Shown here piece after piece: positions 17,619 to 26,020 of a stretch of DNA of 64,000 bases. This DNA is from CBDIHP01 sp965279195 (GTDB lineage Bacteria > Planctomycetota > Planctomycetia > Isosphaerales > Isosphaeraceae), in contig CBDIHP010000021.1 of the NCBI GenBank assembly GCA_965279195.1, forward strand, positions 10,625-74,624, given 5' to 3'. Numbering within the stretch: position 1 is the first letter of the stretch; each line of letters begins with the position of its first letter. The notes beneath the pieces are model-generated. The model worked only from the letters and a program-made list of their open reading frames with translations. It did no database searches and was not told the origin of the DNA. Made by a program: the position numbers and the translations under genes.

Positions 17619-18223
17619 TCGACGTCTCTTCGCACTGGGTCGAGCCGGCGGGCCTCGAACCCCCCGTCTCATGGCCGGCCATGTTCGGCAACGACAACCC
17701 GGTCGAGCTCGAAATCGGCTCGGGCAAGGGCCTCTTCCTGGCCAACGCCGGCCGGCTCCGGCCCCATCACAACTTCCTCGGCATCGAGATCGCCAAGAAG
17801 TACGCCAGGCGCGGGGCGGAGCGGGTCGCCAAGCTGAAGCTCCCGAACGTCCGCATGATCGCGACGGACGCCAGGGAGTTCATGACCAAGTTCGTGCCCG
17901 CCACGACCCTGACGGCGGTGCACGTCTACTTCCCCGACCCGTGGTGGAAGGCCAAGCACAAGAAGCGCCGGGTGTTCGCCGAGCCGCTCGTGCTGGACGT
18001 CGAGCGGACCCTCATCCCCGGCGGGACCCTGCACGTCGCCACCGACGTCGAGGAATACTTCGGGGTCATCAAGTCCTTGATCGCCACGCACCCCCGGTTC
18101 CGGGTCAGGCCCGAGCACGAGGTGAAGGAGCCCGAGCACGAGCTCGACTACCTCACCAACTTCGAACGCAAATACCGCATCGAAGGCCGACCCATCTACC
18201 GCATCGAATACGACTTTTCCTGA
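17615..18223 (+). CDS. trmB: tRNA (guanine-46-N7)-methyltransferase
   Basis: A 202-residue protein starting at ATG 17615 inside the stop of the preceding gene. It has the SAM-binding motif LEIGSGKGLFLANAG (residues about 31-45), the acidic FLGIEIAKKYARR strand, and the TrmB signature VYFPDPWWKAKHKKRRVF near residue 107, which contributes to tRNA binding. It transfers methyl from S-adenosylmethionine to N7 of G46 in the tRNA variable loop. Length is normal for bacterial TrmB. Coupling with a fatty-acid dehydratase gene is an unexplained arrangement. Confidence 0.95.
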   Translation: MIDVSSHWVEPAGLEPPVSWPAMFGNDNPVELEIGSGKGLFLANAGRLRPHHNFLGIEIAKKYARRGAERVAKLKLPNVRMIATDAREFMTKFVPATTLTAVHVYFPDPWWKAKHKKRRVFAEPLVLDVERTLIPGGTLHVATDVEEYFGVIKSLIATHPRFRVRPEHEVKEPEHELDYLTNFERKYRIEGRPIYRIEYDFS

Positions 18224-18225
18224 CC

Positions 18226-18240
18226 TTGGAGTGCGGGAGC
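18226..18240. repeat. Second copy of the TTGGAGTGCGGGAGC repeat
   Basis: Fifteen bases identical to the left arm and loop start of the repeat at 13922-13958. It begins three bases after the trmB stop codon and here lacks the matching right arm. Confidence 0.6.
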
Positions 18241-18277
18241 GAAGCTGCCGCTTTCTGGTCTTTGAAACGCACGAGGG

Positions 18278-18312
18278 GCGGGGCGGAGGGATGATCCTCG
18301 GACCCGCCCCGC
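18278..18312. terminator. Hairpin between convergent trmB and nuoN
   Basis: A nine-base stem (18278-18286 with 18304-18312) encloses a smaller GAGG/CCTC stem. It lies between the convergent ends of trmB and the nuo operon and could terminate both. Confidence 0.5.
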
Positions 18313-18358
18313 GCTATTCATCATGGAGAAAGCGGCTGCAACGCTCTCGTTCTCCAGA

Positions 18359-19933
18359 TTAGCGGTTCGCCACCGCGGGGGAGGTGCCTGGCGCGGGGTG
18401 GGAGACGAGGGCGACGGCCGACTCGCGGGTGGCCTGCTGCACCGGGGCGGGCAAGAGGCCGAAGAGTACGGTCAGGATCGCACAGACGGCGACGGCGGCC
18501 TTGGTCGGCCAGGGGATGTTCACCGAGATCGGCGCACCGAGCCGCTTGCGGAAGTACATCGCCACGACGATCCGCAGATAGTAGTACGCACCGATCGCCG
18601 AGTTGACCGCCCCGAGGAAGGCCAGCCAGCGGAAGAGCGAGGCGTCGGTGCCCGTGGCCACGCCGAGGGCCGACGACAGCAGGCCGAACTTGCCGAAGAA
18701 CCCGGCCAGCGGCGGGATGCCCGCCAGGCTGAGGAGGCAAATCGACATCGCCAGCGAGAGCATCGGCTGGTCGGTGGCGAGGCCGGCCATGTCGTCGACC
18801 GTCTCGACCGGGCGGTCGCCGGTGTTGAGGGCGAGGATCACGCCGAAGGCCCCGAGGGTCATCAACGCATAAGCGACCAGGTAGTACAGGATGCTCTCGC
18901 TGCCGAGCGAGAAGCCGCCGACCGCCGGGCCGTTCTTGAACGCTACGGCCACGCCGATCATCAGGTAGCCGGCGTGGGCGATCGAGGAGTACGCGAACAG
19001 CCGCTTGAGGTCGTTCTGGGCCAGGGCCACCGTATTGCCCAACGTCATCGTCGCGACGGCGATGATCCAGGCGAGCAAGACGGCGTTGTTGGTGAGCGTC
19101 TGGTGCGGGTCGGCCGTGGGGATGACGGCGGTGAGCGTCCGGAGGATCGCGACGAACCCGACCGCCTTGGGCACCCAGGCCAGCATCGCGGCGACAACCG
19201 TCGGCGAGCCCTGATAGACGTCGGGGGCGTAGAAGTGGAACGGCACGGCGGCGACGCGGAAGCCGAGGCCGGCCATCACGAAGACGACCGCCATCAGCCC
19301 GAGGATCGGGTGCGGGAAGTCGGGCAGGGCGAACTCGCTCTGCGACAGGAACGCCAGGGCCTTGAGGTTGCTGATCCCGGTCATGCCGTAGAGGTAAGCC
19401 AGGCCGAAGAGCAGCAGGCCCGAGGAGAAGATGCTCAGGTAGAAATACTTGGTCGCCGCTTCCTGGGTCGTCGCATTGCGGCGCGGCAGGTAGAGCACGA
19501 GGTACGTCGGGATGCTGACCAGTTCGAGCCCGACGAACAGGAGGACGATCTCGTTGGCCGTGGCGACGACCATCGAGCCCGCCTGGATGGTGAGGAGGGC
19601 GGCGAAGAACTCCGGGGCCCGGCCGGCGTCGACCTGGTCATGGGCCAGGGCGAGCAGGATCAGGCCGGCGAAGATCAGGAACGCCCGCGTGTAGAACGAC
19701 ATCGCGTCGTTCACCGTCACGGACGAGTAGATGTCGGTCCCTTGATTCTTCGTGGCCAGCAGGACGACGAAGGCGACCAGGAGCGCGACGGCCGAGGTGA
19801 TCGACCACGCCCGGCGCGGGAGGCTCACGAACGCCCCGGACGTGAAGACCACGACGGCGGTGAGCAGCAGGATCACTTCCGGCAGCAGCACCAGCAGGGT
19901 CTGCTGCGCGTTCTCGAGTGCGTTGGGCGCCAT
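18359..19933 (-). CDS. nuoN: NADH-quinone oxidoreductase subunit N
   Basis: A 524-residue, roughly 14-helix membrane subunit starting at ATG 19933, three bases after the nuoM stop. It belongs to the antiporter-like (Mrp-type) subunits that carry protons: KYFYLSIFSSGLLLFGLAYLYG near residue 165, VPFHFYAPDVYQGSP near 230 (conserved discharge-path region), and LKRLFAYSSIAHAGYLMIG near 305 with the key lysine/arginine and serine/histidine. Last gene of the nuo operon. Length is close to the E. coli subunit (485). Confidence 0.95.
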   Translation of the reverse strand: MAPNALENAQQTLLVLLPEVILLLTAVVVFTSGAFVSLPRRAWSITSAVALLVAFVVLLATKNQGTDIYSSVTVNDAMSFYTRAFLIFAGLILLALAHDQVDAGRAPEFFAALLTIQAGSMVVATANEIVLLFVGLELVSIPTYLVLYLPRRNATTQEAATKYFYLSIFSSGLLLFGLAYLYGMTGISNLKALAFLSQSEFALPDFPHPILGLMAVVFVMAGLGFRVAAVPFHFYAPDVYQGSPTVVAAMLAWVPKAVGFVAILRTLTAVIPTADPHQTLTNNAVLLAWIIAVATMTLGNTVALAQNDLKRLFAYSSIAHAGYLMIGVAVAFKNGPAVGGFSLGSESILYYLVAYALMTLGAFGVILALNTGDRPVETVDDMAGLATDQPMLSLAMSICLLSLAGIPPLAGFFGKFGLLSSALGVATGTDASLFRWLAFLGAVNSAIGAYYYLRIVVAMYFRKRLGAPISVNIPWPTKAAVAVCAILTVLFGLLPAPVQQATRESAVALVSHPAPGTSPAVANR

Positions 19934-19936
19934 GGT

Positions 19937-21610
19937 TCAGCGTGGGCTTTCGTTCGGGGTGATCATGGAAATCGGGCCCACCTGTCCGACCTGCGCCGTC
20001 TTGGCCACGGGGGCTTCGAGGCTCGCGGCGATCGGCGCGATGGGGCCCTTGATGCGGTCGAGGAATGGCTTGGGGAAGATCCCGATGACGACGATCAGGA
20101 TCATCAGCGGCAGCAGCCCGGCGATCTCATGCCAGCCCATCGGGCGGATCGGCTCGTGGGCTTGGGCGTCGTGCGAGTCGCCGTGGTCATGGCCGTGTCC
20201 GCCGGGCTCCTTGAGCGGGCCGAAGACGACTCGCTGGAGCATCCAGAGCAGGTAGTAGGCACCCAGCACCATCCCCACCGCCGCCAGGGCAGCGGCCCAG
20301 GGGTAGGTACGGTACATGCCGAGGAGGATCGGGAACTCGCCGATGAAGCCGTTCAGGCCCGGCAAAGCCGCCGACCCGAGCGAGGCCAGGATCAGGAAGA
20401 AGGTCCAGAGCGGGAACTTGTCCCAGAGCCCGCCGAGCTCGTCCATCTCGCGGGTGTGGTAGCGCTCGTAGATCACGCCCACGCAGGCGAACAGGGCACC
20501 CGTCGTCAGGCCGTGGTTCACCATCTGGATCACCGCGCCTTCGAGGCCCGTCGCGTTCAGTGAGAACAGGCCGAGGACGATGAAGCCCATGTGGCTCACG
20601 GAGCTATAAGCGACGAGTCGCTTGACGTCCGACTGGGCCAGGGCGGCGAGGGCCCCGTAGAGGATGCCGATGACCGCGAGGGCCGCCATGTACGGGGCCA
20701 TCGCCTGGGAACCGATCGGCGTCATCGCCAGGTTGAACCGGAGGAACCCGTAGCCGCCCAGCTTGAGCATCACGCCCGCCAGCACGATCGAGCCCGCCGT
20801 GGGCGCCTCGACGTGGGCCAGGGGGAGCCAGGTGTGGAACGGGAAGAGCGGCACCTTGATCGCGAAGCCGGCGAACAGCAGCAGGAAGATGACGACCTGA
20901 GGGTGGGCGAACAGCGAGTCGGTCGCGTCGAAGTGCGTGTTCCAGGGGAGTTCCTGGCTCGCGATGCCCCGGAGGCCGGCGGTCAGCTCGGGCATCGAGA
21001 AGGTCATCTTGTGGGCTGCGCCGTACTGCGCGTTGATCGAGACCAGGGCGATCACGCCGACGAGGGTCAGGAGGCTGCCCGCGAGGGTGTAGAGGAAGAA
21101 CGTCACCGACGCCCGGCGCCGCTCCGGACCGCCGTAGAAGCCGATGAGGAAGAACAGCGGGATCAGGGTGAATTCAAAGAAGATGTAGAACAGGACGACG
21201 TCCAGGCTCGCGAAGATGCCGAGCAGGCCGGCTTCGAGGGCGAGCAGGAGGGCGAAGTGGGTCGCGGCCCGCTCCTTGACCGACTCCCACGACGCGAAGA
21301 TCGCCGTGATCATCAGGAGAGAGGTCAGGGCGAAGAGCGAGAGGCTGATGCCGTCGAGCCCGAAGGCGAAGCGGATGTCCCACTGCGGCATCCACGGGAC
21401 GCCGTAGGCCCCCGGCTCGCCGGAGAAGAACTGCGGGCCGGCCACGTCGACCTTGAAGGCGACGACGAGGATCAGGCTCAGACCGAGGGTCGCCAGGGCC
21501 GTGACCAGGGCGACGAGCCTCGCTTGTTCGGCGGCCAGCCGAGGCAGAAAGAACAGGGCCGCGCTGCCCAGCAAGGGCAGCAGGACCGTGATCACCAGGA
21601 GCGTCGCCAT
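19937..21610 (-). CDS. nuoM: NADH-quinone oxidoreductase subunit M
   Basis: A 557-residue antiporter-like membrane subunit; ATG 21610 is chosen with GAGGA about nine bases upstream. Family landmarks: FYIFFEFTLIPLFFLIGFYGG near residue 135 (essential glutamate), PLFPFHTWLPLAHVEAPTAGS near 245, and SDVKRLVAYSSVSHMGFIVLG near 325. A histidine-rich stretch (GGHGHDHGDSHDAQAHEP) sits at about residues 467-485, in the loop before the last helix, and is not a general feature of NuoM. Functions as one of the three proton channels of complex I. Confidence 0.95.
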   Translation of the reverse strand: MATLLVITVLLPLLGSAALFFLPRLAAEQARLVALVTALATLGLSLILVVAFKVDVAGPQFFSGEPGAYGVPWMPQWDIRFAFGLDGISLSLFALTSLLMITAIFASWESVKERAATHFALLLALEAGLLGIFASLDVVLFYIFFEFTLIPLFFLIGFYGGPERRRASVTFFLYTLAGSLLTLVGVIALVSINAQYGAAHKMTFSMPELTAGLRGIASQELPWNTHFDATDSLFAHPQVVIFLLLFAGFAIKVPLFPFHTWLPLAHVEAPTAGSIVLAGVMLKLGGYGFLRFNLAMTPIGSQAMAPYMAALAVIGILYGALAALAQSDVKRLVAYSSVSHMGFIVLGLFSLNATGLEGAVIQMVNHGLTTGALFACVGVIYERYHTREMDELGGLWDKFPLWTFFLILASLGSAALPGLNGFIGEFPILLGMYRTYPWAAALAAVGMVLGAYYLLWMLQRVVFGPLKEPGGHGHDHGDSHDAQAHEPIRPMGWHEIAGLLPLMILIVVIGIFPKPFLDRIKGPIAPIAASLEAPVAKTAQVGQVGPISMITPNESPR

Positions 21611-21704
21611 CAAGGGGTCCTCGTCTCGTCAGGCCGTCGTCTTTGTGCCGGGCAAGTCGGGAGGGGCGAATCGGATCGCCGCCCTCCCGGAAGTGTTGTT
21701 CGCG

Positions 21705-23849
21705 TCAGGAGAGCATGAAGAACAGCAGGATCAGGAACACCAGCGACACGCCGAAGGCGGTGATCGCGGCGTAGCTCTGGATCAGGCCATTCTGGAGCGG
21801 GCCGAGGACGTAGCGCCCGACCACCCGGGGGATCCAGGCCATCAGCTGCACCAGGCCGTCCACGAAGAACATGTCGAAGAATTCGGCGATGTTCGCGAGC
21901 ACCCCGACGGGCACCACGACCAGCCTGTAGTAGAACTCATCGACATAGAACTTGTTGAGCGACGCCGTGTAGAGCGGCCGGAGCCGCGAGGCGAGCTGGG
22001 CGGGGACCGCCGAGGGGCGCCCGTAGAACAGGTAGCTCAGCCCGACGCCGGCCAGCCCGACCACGATGCTCGCGATCATGGTCACCGACTCGCCGCCGTG
22101 CTCGGCCGCGGCCGACGCGCCATGGCCGGCCTCGGCCGCGTGGGCGTCGGGGGCCGCATGGCCCGCTTCCGCGACGTGGGCCGCCGCGTGGAACCCGGCC
22201 GTCTTCTCCAGGTGATGCTCGAAGCCGTGGGTCAGCGGGCCGAACAGGGCACCGACGACGACGGCACAGCCCGCGAGGATCATGAGCGGGATCGTCATCA
22301 TCGGCCCAGATTCGTGGCCGAAGTGCGAGTCGTGACCGTGGCCGTGGTCGTCACCATGGCCGTGGGCATCGTGGCCGTGGCCATGGTCGTCGGCCGGCTC
22401 GGCCTCGGGATCATCCGGGCTGGGGAGCTTCTCGGGGCCCCAGAAGGTGAGGAAGAAGGCGCGACCGGTGTAGAAGGCGGTCAGGCCGGCGGTGAACAGC
22501 GCGGTGAACCAGATGAGGTCATAGACCCGGCCCCAGCCGGCACCGAGGGACTCCATGCCGCGGGCGGTCGCGGAGGCCCGGTCGAGGGCGACCAGGATCT
22601 CGTCCTTGCTGAAGAAGCCCGAGAGCGGCGGCAGGCCGGCGAGGGTCAGCGCGCCGATGGCGAACGTCCAGCAGGTGTAGGGCAGGCGGTGCCGGAGACC
22701 CCGGAAGCGCCTCATGTCGATCACCCCGCCCATCGCGTGCATGACCGAGCCCGAGCCGAGGAACAGGAGGGCCTTGAAGAAGGCGTGGGTGAACAGGTGA
22801 AACATCGCCGCGGTGACCGCGAACTTGGCCCCGGCGCTCAACGCGCCTCCCTCTTCGAGCTTGCCGACGCCCGCACCCAGGCCCATGAACATGTATCCGA
22901 GCTGGGAGACCGTCGAATAGGCCATGACCCGCTTGAGGTCGGTCTGGGTCAGGGCGATGAGCGCGGCGAGCAGGGCGGTGAGGCAGCCGATCACGGCCAC
23001 GATCATCTGGATGCTGGGTACGGTCACGATCAGGGCAGACGACCGGGCGATGAGGTAGACGCCGGCGGTGACCATTGTCGCGGCGTGGATCAGGGCCGAC
23101 ACGGGGGTCGGGCCTTCCATCGCGTCCGGGAGCCACACGTAGAGCGGCAACTGGGCCGACTTCGCCGTCGCCGCCCAGAAGAGCAGGAAGGCGATCGCGA
23201 ACTTGTCGGCGTGCTGCATCGCGCCGAGGTTGCTGGCGCTCAGGACGTTGGCGTAGCTGAGGTCGTGGTTGGCGACGGTGGTCCAGAGCCAGAAGATCGC
23301 GATCGCGAAGCCGACGTCGCCGATCCGGTTGACCAGGAACGCCTTCTTGGCCGCCGCCGCCGCATAGGGCTTGGCGTGCCAGAAGCCGATGAGGAGGTAG
23401 GAGCAGACGCCCACACCTTCCCAGAAGGCGTAGGTCACGAGGTAGTTCGCCGACAGCACCAGCCCGGTCATCGCGAAGACGAACAGGCCGACCACGGCAA
23501 AGAACCGCGTGTAGCCCGGGTCGCCGTGCATGTAGCCCGCGGCGAAGACGGCCACGAGGGTCGCGACGAACGTGACCATCGAGAGCATCATCGTCGTGAG
23601 GCCGTCGACCTGGAACTCCAGCGGCACGTTCAGGCCGCTGATGGTGATCCAGTCGAAGGACATCGGCGTCGCGGTGGGGCTGGCGCCGGCGAGCAGCAGC
23701 AGCGAGTAGAGGAACGCCAGCCCGATGCCCGCGACGATCGGCAGGTGCGCGCGGTCCTTGAGCCGGGAGCCGGTCAGGGCGGTGACGAGGGCCCCCAGGA
23801 GCGGCAGGGCCGGCAGGAGCCAGGCGTTGTTGACGGCGAACTCAATCAC
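21705..23849 (-). CDS. nuoL: NADH-quinone oxidoreductase subunit L
   Basis: A 714-residue antiporter-like subunit starting at GTG 23849, overlapping the nuoK end by eight bases. It carries TYAFWEGVGVCSYLLIGFWH near residue 139 (essential glutamate), LPLYVWLPDAMEGPTPVSALIHAATMV region near 235, and TDLKRVMAYSTVSQLGYMFMG near 305. Two insertions stand out: a histidine/aspartate-rich run at about 480-512 (DHGHGHDAHGHGDDHGHG) and an Ala/His-rich run at about 550-588. The C-terminus ends in the long lateral helix and last membrane segment that clamp the membrane arm. Most distal proton pump of complex I. Confidence 0.95.
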   Translation of the reverse strand: MIEFAVNNAWLLPALPLLGALVTALTGSRLKDRAHLPIVAGIGLAFLYSLLLLAGASPTATPMSFDWITISGLNVPLEFQVDGLTTMMLSMVTFVATLVAVFAAGYMHGDPGYTRFFAVVGLFVFAMTGLVLSANYLVTYAFWEGVGVCSYLLIGFWHAKPYAAAAAKKAFLVNRIGDVGFAIAIFWLWTTVANHDLSYANVLSASNLGAMQHADKFAIAFLLFWAATAKSAQLPLYVWLPDAMEGPTPVSALIHAATMVTAGVYLIARSSALIVTVPSIQMIVAVIGCLTALLAALIALTQTDLKRVMAYSTVSQLGYMFMGLGAGVGKLEEGGALSAGAKFAVTAAMFHLFTHAFFKALLFLGSGSVMHAMGGVIDMRRFRGLRHRLPYTCWTFAIGALTLAGLPPLSGFFSKDEILVALDRASATARGMESLGAGWGRVYDLIWFTALFTAGLTAFYTGRAFFLTFWGPEKLPSPDDPEAEPADDHGHGHDAHGHGDDHGHGHDSHFGHESGPMMTIPLMILAGCAVVVGALFGPLTHGFEHHLEKTAGFHAAAHVAEAGHAAPDAHAAEAGHGASAAAEHGGESVTMIASIVVGLAGVGLSYLFYGRPSAVPAQLASRLRPLYTASLNKFYVDEFYYRLVVVPVGVLANIAEFFDMFFVDGLVQLMAWIPRVVGRYVLGPLQNGLIQSYAAITAFGVSLVFLILLFFMLS

Positions 23850-24306
23850 GGCGCTGGGTCCAGGGCTGGGTGGGGTGCGGCGGCTCGACGCCGGCCGGTG
23901 TCAGGTGCGGGTACGACTCGGGGCCGGCGACCGGTTCGAGCGGCTCGGCGTCCTCGGCCGGGTCGTCCTCGGTCGCGGGCACGCCCGGCTCGCGGATCTC
24001 CTGCCAGAGCGAGACGTCCAGCGAGGACTTCCGGTTGAACAGGATGAGCACGAGGGCCAGGGCGATCGACGCCTCGCACGCGGCCACGGTCAGGATCACG
24101 ATCGTGAAGACCTGGCCGGTCCAGTTGCCGTGGTAGCGGCCGAACCCGACGAGCGTAAGGGCGACGCCCTGGAGCATCATCTCGGCCGAGAGGAACATGA
24201 CGATCAGGTTCCGCCGCGCCAGGAAGCCGATCATGCCCAGGGCCATCAGGGCGGCCCCGATCATGAGGTAGTTCAACAGGTTGTCGAACGGGAAAGCGTC
24301 GGGCAT
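23842..24306 (-). CDS. nuoK: NADH-quinone oxidoreductase subunit K with extended C-terminus
   Basis: A 154-residue protein starting at ATG 24306. Residues 1-100 are the normal three-helix NuoK, with membrane glutamates in LSAEMMLQGV (near residue 41) and AACEASIALALVLI (near 77) that line the central proton path. The remaining 50 residues are an acidic, proline-rich tail (TEDDPAEDAEPLEPVAGP) absent from the roughly 100-residue E. coli protein. The stop overlaps the nuoL GTG start. Confidence 0.94.
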   Translation of the reverse strand: MPDAFPFDNLLNYLMIGAALMALGMIGFLARRNLIVMFLSAEMMLQGVALTLVGFGRYHGNWTGQVFTIVILTVAACEASIALALVLILFNRKSSLDVSLWQEIREPGVPATEDDPAEDAEPLEPVAGPESYPHLTPAGVEPPHPTQPWTQRRD

Positions 24307-24368
24307 TGGCTTCGTTCCGGGGAACCCTTCCGTATGGCGTGTGTGACGCGTGTGTTTGGCCGGATCGA

Positions 24369-25226
24369 TCAGGCCGAGGCCGCCGGGCTCGCCGAGGGCC
24401 GCACGGGCAGCTTGGGCGTCGCGATGGCGATGGCACCGGCGAGGGCCACGAACAACAGGGCACCGACGAGCTCGACCGTGATCAGGTGGTCGCTGTAGAG
24501 CGTGCCGCCGAGCCCGGCCACGTGCGTCCCGAGCCCGCGCCCCTGGGCGTCGCTGGGGACGATCTTGATGGTCTGCGGCAGGGCCCTTGCGAGCACCTGG
24601 GCCTGCGCGGTGCGGTCGTCGAGCTTCCGGAGCGACTGGAGCCGGGCCGCCGAGACGAGCCGCTGGTCGTTCTCGCCCCGCAGTTCGACCGGCTTGGACC
24701 CGCGGAGTCCGACGAGCGCCAGGAGCAGGCCGAGCAGCAGCATGTACGAGGTGATCGTCGCAGCCCGGGGGGACCGGGCCATCCGGTCGTAGACCGCCTT
24801 ACCTTCCATCTGGGCGAGCATGATCACGAAGAGGAACGTGACGATGATCGCGCCGGCGTAGACGATGATGGTCCCCGCCGCCAGGAACTGGGCCCCCGCC
24901 TCGAGGAAAAGGCCGGAGGTCGAGAGCACGACCGAGGCGAACCAGAGCGCGCTATAGATCGGGTTGCGGCTGGTGACGGTGAGGACCCCGCCGACCACGG
25001 CGACGATGCCGAAGACGTAGAAGAACATCGAGACCAGGAAGTCGCCCGGCGGGACCCACATGGCGGCGAGCAGGAGGACCACGATGCCGGTGAGGGCGTA
25101 GCCGATCTGGTGGGCGAGCCGGGGACGGGTCGCGCCATGTCCGTGCGGCAGGAGCAGCCAGGTGCCGACCGAGCCCAGGACGGTCACGAGGGCGGGCAGC
25201 ACGTAGTCGCCGGGATTCAGGTGCAT
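24369..25226 (-). CDS. nuoJ: NADH-quinone oxidoreductase subunit J
   Basis: A 285-residue membrane subunit starting at ATG 25226. The core is recognisable: FYVFGIVAVVGGVLTVTSRNPIYSALW near residue 70, and AGTIIVYAGAIIVTFLFVIMLAQ near 115, the segment holding the pi-bulge helix important for coupling. It is about 100 residues longer than E. coli NuoJ: an extra N-terminal membrane segment and a soluble insertion of about 65 residues (roughly 185-245) before the last helix. Confidence 0.92.
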   Translation of the reverse strand: MHLNPGDYVLPALVTVLGSVGTWLLLPHGHGATRPRLAHQIGYALTGIVVLLLAAMWVPPGDFLVSMFFYVFGIVAVVGGVLTVTSRNPIYSALWFASVVLSTSGLFLEAGAQFLAAGTIIVYAGAIIVTFLFVIMLAQMEGKAVYDRMARSPRAATITSYMLLLGLLLALVGLRGSKPVELRGENDQRLVSAARLQSLRKLDDRTAQAQVLARALPQTIKIVPSDAQGRGLGTHVAGLGGTLYSDHLITVELVGALLFVALAGAIAIATPKLPVRPSASPAASA

Positions 25227-25314
25227 GGTGGGCGGTCTCGTCGGCCCGCGTCGGCGGGCGTTCGGGGCTCGTGTTCGGGTGGAGGCGTCGGCCGGGTTCG
25301 GGACGGTGGACGGC

Positions 25315-25950
25315 TCACTTGCCGGCCGATTCGGGGGCGGGCAGCGCCCCGGCCGGAGTGATCTCGGTGTTCGGCGTCGCCGAGGCCGGCGGGGTGGTGT
25401 ACCGCATGGGCTCGGCGTCCTTGGTGAGGTCGAAGACCGAGAGCAGCTTGGTCTTGTCGAAGATCATCTGTTCTCGGGTCAGGCCGGTCAAGTCATAGAG
25501 ACCGGTCAACTCGATCGCCTCGACGGGGCAGGCCTCCTCGCACATCCCGCAGTAGATGCAGCGGAGTTCGTCGATGACGAAGCTCTCGCAGTACTTCTCC
25601 CGGTCGGGCCAGGCGTCGGGGGCGGTCGCGCCGACGATGTCGATGCAGTGGGCGGGGCAGGCGGTGGCGCAGAGCATGCAGGCCACGCACTTGACCCGGC
25701 CCTCGCTGTCCTTGTTCAGGCGGTGGACGCCGCGATAGACGGGCGTGGCCTTGAGGTTCAGCGGCTGTCCGGGCTGGACTTCCTGCTCCTCGGGATACTG
25801 GACGGTGACGGCGCCGTTGCCGAGGGCCGCCTTGAGGATGTGCTTGCCCGTGACCCCCAGCCCCTGGATGATCGGGAAGAGGTACGTCTTCTCGAGGAGG
25901 TTGAGCTTCGGCGGCGTCATCCTCTTGAGGCTGGGGTGGTCGGGGCGCAC
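25315..25950 (-). CDS. nuoI: NADH-quinone oxidoreductase subunit I
   Basis: A 211-residue protein. GTG 25950 is favoured over ATG 25920 because GGAG lies eight bases before the GTG, whereas the AAGAGG before the ATG touches it. Two ferredoxin motifs bind the N6a and N6b clusters: CVACMLCATACP near residue 88 and CIYCGMCEEACP near residue 131. The C-terminal 45 residues are a Pro/Ala/Thr-rich tail. Peripheral-arm subunit passing electrons toward NuoB. Confidence 0.95.
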   Translation of the reverse strand: MRPDHPSLKRMTPPKLNLLEKTYLFPIIQGLGVTGKHILKAALGNGAVTVQYPEEQEVQPGQPLNLKATPVYRGVHRLNKDSEGRVKCVACMLCATACPAHCIDIVGATAPDAWPDREKYCESFVIDELRCIYCGMCEEACPVEAIELTGLYDLTGLTREQMIFDKTKLLSVFDLTKDAEPMRYTTPPASATPNTEITPAGALPAPESAGK

Positions 25951-26020
25951 GATTCGATCTCCGAGATGGGAAGGCCGGATCCGGCCTGACTGTCTTGTTC
26001 GGCGGTGAGGTTGTGGACGA

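Noticed and set aside
18323..24038. Long plus-strand open frames antisense to nuoN, nuoM and nuoL
   Set aside because: Histidine- and aspartate-rich backward reading of membrane protein genes; the minus-strand products are clear complex I subunits.
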